Below are positions 59,722 to 64,000 of a stretch of DNA of 64,000 nt, piece after piece (within the stretch, counting starts at the first letter, position 1; every line of letters starts with the position of its first letter). The position numbers and the translations under genes were made by a program. Source of the stretch: Planctomycetota bacterium (GTDB lineage Bacteria; Planctomycetota; UBA8742; UBA2392). The stretch covers positions 144,311 through 208,310 of the forward strand of contig JAHBYA010000002.1 of the NCBI GenBank assembly GCA_019636195.1, given 5' to 3'. Below the pieces are notes generated by a model, which worked only from the letters and a program-made list of their open reading frames with translations, had not been told where the DNA came from and did not search any database.

Positions 59722-59821
59722 TAGCATGCGCGTCCCGCGCATGGCGTTTGCATCGGCCTCCGGCCGAGGCGGCAGGGGCCAGAGGCCCCTGAGTACGACA
59801 TCGCCGGGACGGCGATGCTAC
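59721..59821. repeat. Four-hairpin, REP-like element between convergent genes
   Basis: Four perfect hairpins in a row, each with a 3-base loop: CATGCGCG/CGCGCATG (59725-59732, 59736-59743), TCGGCC/GGCCGA (59753-59758, 59762-59767), AGGGGCC/GGCCCCT (59774-59780, 59784-59790) and CATCGCCG/CGGCGATG (59799-59806, 59810-59817). The ends are inverted repeats GTAGCAT (59721-59727) and ATGCTAC (59815-59821). The stop TAG of the dehydrogenase and of the methyltransferase overlap these ends. It may act as a bidirectional terminator or RNA-stability element. The tight symmetry suggests a mobile or repeated extragenic element. Confidence 0.75.
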
Positions 59822-60423
59822 TTTTCGAAGTCGGCCCACAGTTCGTGGCCTTTGCGGCGGTCTATACTGTGAGGCGTAATCTCCAGCGTGTGAATCTTGA
59901 ACAGGGGCTCAAACAGCTTCAGCACCTGTTCGCGCGTGATGTTGAACGGGGGGCCACCTTCCCGCCCGTGGTTGTAGAAGCAGCCGATCAGGCGGCCGCC
60001 CTTGCGCAGCCATGAATGGCACGCCTTTGCGTACTCCGCGCGCCGACCAGGCTGAATGGCGACCAAGCAGGTGTACTCATAGACGTAGTCGAAGTGTTCG
60101 CGCTCGGGCAGCTCAAAAATGTCCGCCACACGCCAGTCAATCCTTGCCTGCGGGTGCATGGCCTTGGCGCGTTCAATGGCCAGCGGCGCGAAATCCACTG
60201 CTGTGACATCAAACCCGTGCCCTGCGAGCAGCGCCGCATCAGGGCCGTAGCCGCAGCCAGGCACAAGCACGCGGCCGGGCTTTGCGCCTGAAGTCTCAAG
60301 CCACTGCTTCAGCGCGGGCGCAACGCCGATGTGCCAGCGGGGCGACTCCTCCTGTTCATAGATGGTGTTCCAGTAAGCAAAGTTGTTAACCTTCTGGTCA
60401 GTTGCATCCGGGCTTGCGTTCAT
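59818..60423 (-). CDS. TPMT-like class I methyltransferase
   Basis: A 201-residue SAM-dependent methyltransferase from ATG 60423. Recognisable are VLVPGCGYGPDAALLA (SAM motif I), VTAVDFAPLAIERAK, EYTCLVAIQPG and YNHGREGGPPFNI. The pattern matches the thiopurine-methyltransferase-like family used in bacteria for selenium/tellurium or small thiol and halide substrates; the substrate is unknown. An ATG at 60459 would add 12 residues. The ATG 60423 overlaps the start of the divergent gene within the palindrome CATG, so both starts share 2 bases. Confidence 0.85.
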   Translation of the reverse strand: MNASPDATDQKVNNFAYWNTIYEQEESPRWHIGVAPALKQWLETSGAKPGRVLVPGCGYGPDAALLAGHGFDVTAVDFAPLAIERAKAMHPQARIDWRVADIFELPEREHFDYVYEYTCLVAIQPGRRAEYAKACHSWLRKGGRLIGCFYNHGREGGPPFNITREQVLKLFEPLFKIHTLEITPHSIDRRKGHELWADFEK

Positions 60424-61102
60424 GGAAGCACCATTCACAGCGCGCGAGTTGTTTGCCATGGCGGCACGCTATAACGCGTACATCGAGCCGCTGCAAATCC
60501 TTATCTACATCCCCACGCTCTTGATCTTCATCCTGCTTCGGCGCGGCACCAAACAGGATACCAGCCGCGGCGTGATGCTGCTGCTGGCCGCCGAATGGGC
60601 GATGGTCGGGGTGCTGTTCTTTTTCATTGTGATGGGCGACGTGCATTGGGTGGGCTACGTGGCAGGCGGTGTGTGCATCGCGACCGCGCTTTACTTTGCG
60701 GTTTCAGCGTCGCTGGCCTTTCCCCCGCATTTTCACTGGCGCGCCGACAACCCGACTTTGCTTTCGCTGCTGGTGGTCGCGTTTGGTGTGCTGGGCTATC
60801 CCGGGCTCAGCTGGATCCTTGGCCGGCAATACCCGGCAGTCACCACCTACGGCCTGATGCCCGGCTCTGTCGCGCTGCTGACGCTGGGCGTGGCGCTGTC
60901 GGCACGGCCGGCCCCGCGGCTGTGGATGATGGCGCCGGCGCTGTTCTTCATGCTGATTTCGGTAGCGACGATCCTGTGGTGGAAGGTGTGGGAAGACTAC
61001 GCGTTGCTGCCGGCTGCGGTACTGGGCATGTGGGCATGGAAGCGCTGGCACCGCAAGAACCTTGAAGCGCCGACCAAGGACACGATCCGGTTTGACTTCT
61101 AG
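60422..61102 (+). CDS. DUF6064-like membrane protein
   Basis: A 226-residue membrane protein with about six to seven helices. The N-terminal FTARELFAMAARYNAYIEPLQ matches the start of what I remember as the DUF6064 family, with FPPHFHWRADNP and LMPGSVALLTLGVAL in conserved mid positions. Family function is unknown. ATG 60422 is preferred on this basis; ATG 60458 would avoid the head-to-head overlap with the methyltransferase gene. The gene ends before a bidirectional terminator (61119-61145). Confidence 0.7.
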   Translation: MEAPFTARELFAMAARYNAYIEPLQILIYIPTLLIFILLRRGTKQDTSRGVMLLLAAEWAMVGVLFFFIVMGDVHWVGYVAGGVCIATALYFAVSASLAFPPHFHWRADNPTLLSLLVVAFGVLGYPGLSWILGRQYPAVTTYGLMPGSVALLTLGVALSARPAPRLWMMAPALFFMLISVATILWWKVWEDYALLPAAVLGMWAWKRWHRKNLEAPTKDTIRFDF

Positions 61103-61118
61103 TGCGGGCATCAAAGCA

Positions 61119-61145
61119 AAAGCCCCCGCATGTTGCGGGGGCTTT
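61119..61145. terminator. Bidirectional terminator between convergent genes
   Basis: A perfect 12-bp stem AAAGCCCCCGCA / TGCGGGGGCTTT with loop TGT. A- and T-rich flanks on both sides let it serve the DUF6064-like gene (+) and the alpha-toroid gene (-). Confidence 0.85.
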
Positions 61146-61164
61146 GTGTTGTGCTGCGTCCTGG

Positions 61165-62679
61165 TTAGTCGTCGTAGTCGCCCCCGGTGAAGACCGGCTT
61201 GGGACGGTCAATGCCTTCTTCGGCGCGCTTGAGGAACAGCAGGGCGTAGCAGGTGTTCCACAGGTCGCTGGGCGGAATCTCGTTTCCTTCAGCCCATGCG
61301 CCGCCAGGCGTCTGCTGCTCAAGCAGAATCTTGGCGCCCTGGAAGTACCAGTCGTGGGCGCCGATGTAGTCAAGGCCGCCCAGCATGCCGAGACGCTCAA
61401 CCGTGTAGAGGTAGTAGAAGTAGCGGTGCATGCCACGCTTGGGGTTGTGGTCCATCGCCCAGTTCATGACCATCCACGCCATGCCGTCGCTCAGCATCTG
61501 GTCGCACTCGTTCTCGACGGGCTTCCAGCGCTTTTGCATCGCGGGGTCATTTTCAAGCTCGTCGCGGAGGATCACCAGGCCGCACAGTGCCGCTGCCGTC
61601 ATGCTGCCGTACGTTGCGAGGTCGCCTTCGCCGTGAGCGTCCTTGCGGCAGTAGCTCCAGCCGCGGGCGCGGTCCTTGGCCTTGGGCTCGTAGCGCCGCG
61701 TGCTGCGGTCTTCCTTCTTGGCGTCGCGCTTGGGCTCTTCTTTATCTTCAACGTCCTTGCCTTCGGCGTCTTTCTTCTTGCGGACGACCTCAGGACCGTC
61801 GGCGTCCTGCCACATGCGGAACAGGTGGTAGGTGTCCATCAGGATCGACTTGTCGTAGCGCAGGCCAAGGCGGCTGGCGCACTTGAAGCCCAGCAGCGCA
61901 TACTGCGTGGCGGAGATGTCAACGTCGGGCTGGTTTTCGCCGCGGCCGGTGGGTTGGTAACGCCAGCCCTTGGCGCCGTAGGCCTTGCGGCAACGGGCCT
62001 CAAGGGCCTTGACCGCAAGTTCCGCCATCTTCTGGTCTTCCTTGGAAAGCTTGAAGTCGCGGTTTTTCTTCTTTTCCTTGGCCTTCTTGGCGCCCTTTTC
62101 CTCGGTGCCCCAGCGCTTGATCGGCACTTTCTTGCCGTCGGCATCCTTCTCAAAGCGGTTCTTGGGGTTGTCGAGCTTGCGGTCCTTGGCTTCCCAGGCG
62201 CTGATGTAGTACGCCTCAATCGCGCAAAGCACACAGGCGTCTTCGTAGGTCATGCTGGGCACGTTGCCTTGCAGGCTGTCAATCGCGCCTTCCTTGCGGT
62301 AGTTCTTGCGCAGCCAGTTCATGGCCTTTTCGACTTCCGGTTCATCGTGAAAGACGCCCGACTTGCACAGCGCCTGCACGGGAAACGCGGTGCGGCCAAT
62401 GCGGTACTGGTGGGGCTCGCCCGCGCCGTACAGCGGCGCCTCTTTCATCTGGCCGAAGATGGCGGGGTCTTCTTTTTTGTCGATGCCCTGCAGCTTCTTC
62501 AGGGCTTCGCAGCCTTTATCGACCGCTTCTTCGACCTGCTCTTCGAAGCTCTTGCCGAAAACTTCTTCGCGCTTCTTTTTGGCGTCAGCGTCATCGTCCT
62601 TCTTTTGGGCGACGCTTGGCGACATCCAGGCAAAGAGCACGAGCCCCGCGAGCGAGGCATAAATCAAAGACTTGCGCAT
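61165..62679 (-). CDS. Secreted squalene-cyclase/prenyltransferase-like alpha-toroid protein
   Basis: A 504-residue secreted protein: signal MRKSLIYASLAGLVLFAWMSPSVA, then acidic/Lys-rich spacer and helical repeats of the terpenoid-cyclase/prenyltransferase alpha-alpha toroid type (AAFPV-like TAFPVQALCKSG, YYLYTVERLGMLGG, GGAWAEGN). Two charged insertions rich in Lys/Glu/Asp lie at about 185-215 and 315-350. I do not see the DxDD or DCTAE acid motif of real squalene cyclases, so enzymatic activity is doubtful. Such secreted toroid proteins are frequent in Planctomycetes. A good GGGGAGTG precedes ATG 62679. Role unknown. Confidence 0.82.
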   Translation of the reverse strand: MRKSLIYASLAGLVLFAWMSPSVAQKKDDDADAKKKREEVFGKSFEEQVEEAVDKGCEALKKLQGIDKKEDPAIFGQMKEAPLYGAGEPHQYRIGRTAFPVQALCKSGVFHDEPEVEKAMNWLRKNYRKEGAIDSLQGNVPSMTYEDACVLCAIEAYYISAWEAKDRKLDNPKNRFEKDADGKKVPIKRWGTEEKGAKKAKEKKKNRDFKLSKEDQKMAELAVKALEARCRKAYGAKGWRYQPTGRGENQPDVDISATQYALLGFKCASRLGLRYDKSILMDTYHLFRMWQDADGPEVVRKKKDAEGKDVEDKEEPKRDAKKEDRSTRRYEPKAKDRARGWSYCRKDAHGEGDLATYGSMTAAALCGLVILRDELENDPAMQKRWKPVENECDQMLSDGMAWMVMNWAMDHNPKRGMHRYFYYLYTVERLGMLGGLDYIGAHDWYFQGAKILLEQQTPGGAWAEGNEIPPSDLWNTCYALLFLKRAEEGIDRPKPVFTGGDYDD

Positions 62680-62834
62680 GTATCACTCCCCGATTGCCCG
62701 ATTGGCCCAGCCGGTACAAGGGTACCAGCCCTGAGGGCAAATTCTTCAAAAAAAGGCGTCAGAAGCAAAGTGGACCGGGTACGCAAACCCTTACGGCAAA
62801 AGCCCCATATACGGCTCTGCCCCTCTTGCACACT

Positions 62835-63590
62835 CTAGCGCAGGCTGGTCATGTGCCGCCCGCCGTCAACCTTCATGCACTCGCCCGTGATCCAGCCGGC
62901 GTCGTCTGACGCCAGAAAGGCGATCGCACCTGCCACGTCGGATGGCTCGCCGGGACGACCCAGCGGGTGGGTCTGCTTGGCCCGCTCCAGAAACGCGTCG
63001 TAGTCCGGCACGGCGTTCGTCACACGGTGCAGCTCGCTTCGCACCACGCCCGGCTCAATGGCGTTGACCCGTATGCCGAAGGGCGCCAGCTCAAGGGCCA
63101 TAGTCTGGGTCATCATGCTTACAGCCGCCTTGCTGGCGCAATATGCCAGCAGATTTCCATACGGGCGGGTGCCCGTGACGCTGGAAATGTTGACGATGTT
63201 GCCCTTGGTTTCCTTGAGTGCGGGCACTGCGGCTTGGGCCAGGTGATACACGCCATAGACGTTGGCCTGCATGATGCGGTCAAACTCGGCGGGCGGGGTG
63301 TCGGACACGCCGCCATTGCCGATGACACCGGCGCAGTTGACAAGGACGTCAAGGCGGCCGTGGCGCTTCAGGGTCTCGCTGACCATGCGAGCGCAGTCGT
63401 CGCGGCTGGTCACGTCCCCCACCACATAGCTCGCCCGGGAACCAAGTGCGGTGCAAGCCGCCTTGAGTCTGTCTTCACGGCGGCCGGTAATGACCAGGTT
63501 GGCGCCTTCGTCCGCGAAGCGCGTGGCTGCCCCCAGCCCGATACCGGTGCCGCCGCCGGAGACGAGAACGGTCTTGCCCGAAAAACGCAT
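62835..63590 (-). CDS. Short-chain dehydrogenase/reductase (SDR)
   Basis: A 251-residue classical SDR. The nucleotide-binding SGGGTGIGLG is at about 11-20, with NCAGVIGNG in the middle. The catalytic Ser-Tyr-Lys is in VSSVTG-like SSVTGTRPYGNLLAYCASKAA (Tyr and Lys four apart). The closing blocks are NAIEPGVVRSEL and WITGECMKVDGGRHM. The fold fits FabG-like or related oxidoreductases using NAD(P). Substrate unknown. It ends 155 bases upstream of the alpha-toroid gene. It starts 10 bases after the stop of the prolyl isomerase fragment. Confidence 0.92.
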   Translation of the reverse strand: MRFSGKTVLVSGGGTGIGLGAATRFADEGANLVITGRREDRLKAACTALGSRASYVVGDVTSRDDCARMVSETLKRHGRLDVLVNCAGVIGNGGVSDTPPAEFDRIMQANVYGVYHLAQAAVPALKETKGNIVNISSVTGTRPYGNLLAYCASKAAVSMMTQTMALELAPFGIRVNAIEPGVVRSELHRVTNAVPDYDAFLERAKQTHPLGRPGEPSDVAGAIAFLASDDAGWITGECMKVDGGRHMTSLR

Positions 63591-63599
63591 GATTGATTC

Positions 63600-64000
63600 C
63601 TATCGCTCACGCCGGATCAGGTGGTATCCGAAGCTTGACTCAATGTAGCGTGCCTTGCCGACCTTGGTTTCCAGCCCGCACTTGTTGAAGGCCTCGTCCA
63701 GCCCGCTGCCGAAAGGTTTGCAGGTGTATTCGTTGTGCGGCGCACTGTCTTCGTTGTACTCAGCTTGCAACTTCTTCCAGTTGGCGGCGGTCGGGTCGTT
63801 GCGGTAGCGGTGCCACAGTTCTTCGACCAGCTTCTTCGCCTGCTCCTGGGTGCGGTTGGGGTCTTTGGGCGCGCTGCGCGGGTTCTTGCCCTTCCATGAG
63901 ATCAGGATGTGCGTGACCGTGGCTTCGGTGGCCGGCTTGTCGGCCTTTCCCCAACTGTCGTCGTACGGGTCGTTGAAGTCAACCTTGTTCGGCACCGTGG
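63600..64000 (-). CDS. Parvulin-type peptidyl-prolyl isomerase, C-terminal part (5' end outside window)
   Basis: The C-terminal about 132 residues of a PpiC/parvulin-like protein. It opens PNKVDFNDPYDDSWG in frame with the window edge, so the start is outside. EATVTHILISW, AKKLVEELWHRY, the FGSGLDEAF segment and the closing ESSFGYHLIRRER mark the rotamase fold. It could be a periplasmic folding factor. A GTG at 63995 is in frame but I regard it as internal, because the sequence continues upstream without a stop. Confidence 0.8.
   Translation of the reverse strand, partial: TVPNKVDFNDPYDDSWGKADKPATEATVTHILISWKGKNPRSAPKDPNRTQEQAKKLVEELWHRYRNDPTAANWKKLQAEYNEDSAPHNEYTCKPFGSGLDEAFNKCGLETKVGKARYIESSFGYHLIRRER

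Noticed and set aside
61102..62838. A 578-codon open frame on the plus strand opposite the alpha-toroid gene
   Set aside because: It is the antisense shadow of a GC-rich coding gene; the minus-strand frame has a signal peptide, ribosome-binding site and family-like sequence.

Overview
The window reads as chromosomal DNA of a GC-rich, Gram-negative (didermic) bacterium, most likely of the Planctomycetota or a close relative. This rests on a combination, not one marker. There is a TPR protein ending in two RNA-polymerase alpha-CTD domains, a secreted squalene-cyclase-like alpha-toroid protein, several eukaryotic-like Ser/Thr kinases, many secreted proteins of unknown family, and the futalosine route to menaquinone. 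An outer membrane is implied by a PilQ secretin, an MsbA-type exporter, heptosyltransferase-like GT9 and WaaP-like kinase genes. The phylum is an inference; no rRNA or tRNA gene was seen. Nothing looks like a phage, insertion sequence or CRISPR array, and codon use looks even throughout.

Layout. 1-5368: the end of mqnE, a secreted TPR protein, a Nudix hydrolase with a secreted MlaC-like protein, a YbjQ-family protein and miaA. 5375-13684: a division and cell-wall (dcw) block on the minus strand, mraZ - small ORF - rsmH - ftsL - ftsI - murE - murF - mraY. It is driven by a recognisable promoter whose spacer holds two MraZ boxes, and it ends early against the convergent miaA. 13941-20980: pyrF, a secreted TPR protein, three tandem secreted proteins built from one repeated domain, an FmdB-like zinc ribbon and a propeller-like lipoprotein. 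21058-24362: a promoter, the TPR/double-alpha-CTD protein, a membrane-anchored Ser/Thr kinase and a small membrane protein.

24346-40057: about 16 kb of colinear minus-strand genes starting with the type IV pilus assembly set pilM-N-O-(P-like)-Q. They run on into isoprenoid genes (ispA, dxs), nadK, an HD-GYP/GAF protein, mqnD, a four-cluster ferredoxin, a cysteine-desulfurase-like enzyme and aroA. 40303-42365: two pseudopilins, and a major pilin with its own promoter and terminator. 42504-55735: a minus-strand envelope cluster with a sulfatase-like protein, two Ser/Thr kinases, GT4 and GT9 glycosyltransferases, an MsbA-like exporter, a WaaP-like tandem kinase and a DUSP23-like phosphatase. It probably builds and exports an LPS core and carries its own kinase/phosphatase signalling. 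55826-64000: small membrane proteins, a SAF-domain protein, an aldehyde dehydrogenase, a TPMT-like methyltransferase, a DUF6064-like membrane protein, the alpha-toroid protein, an SDR and a parvulin-type prolyl isomerase fragment.

The items I would look at first are the alpha-CTD/TPR + kinase pair (21058-23749), the six-copy secreted domain family (16138-19270), the four-hairpin element whose ends overlap both flanking stop codons (59721-59821), and the kinase/phosphatase/pseudokinase genes inside the LPS cluster.
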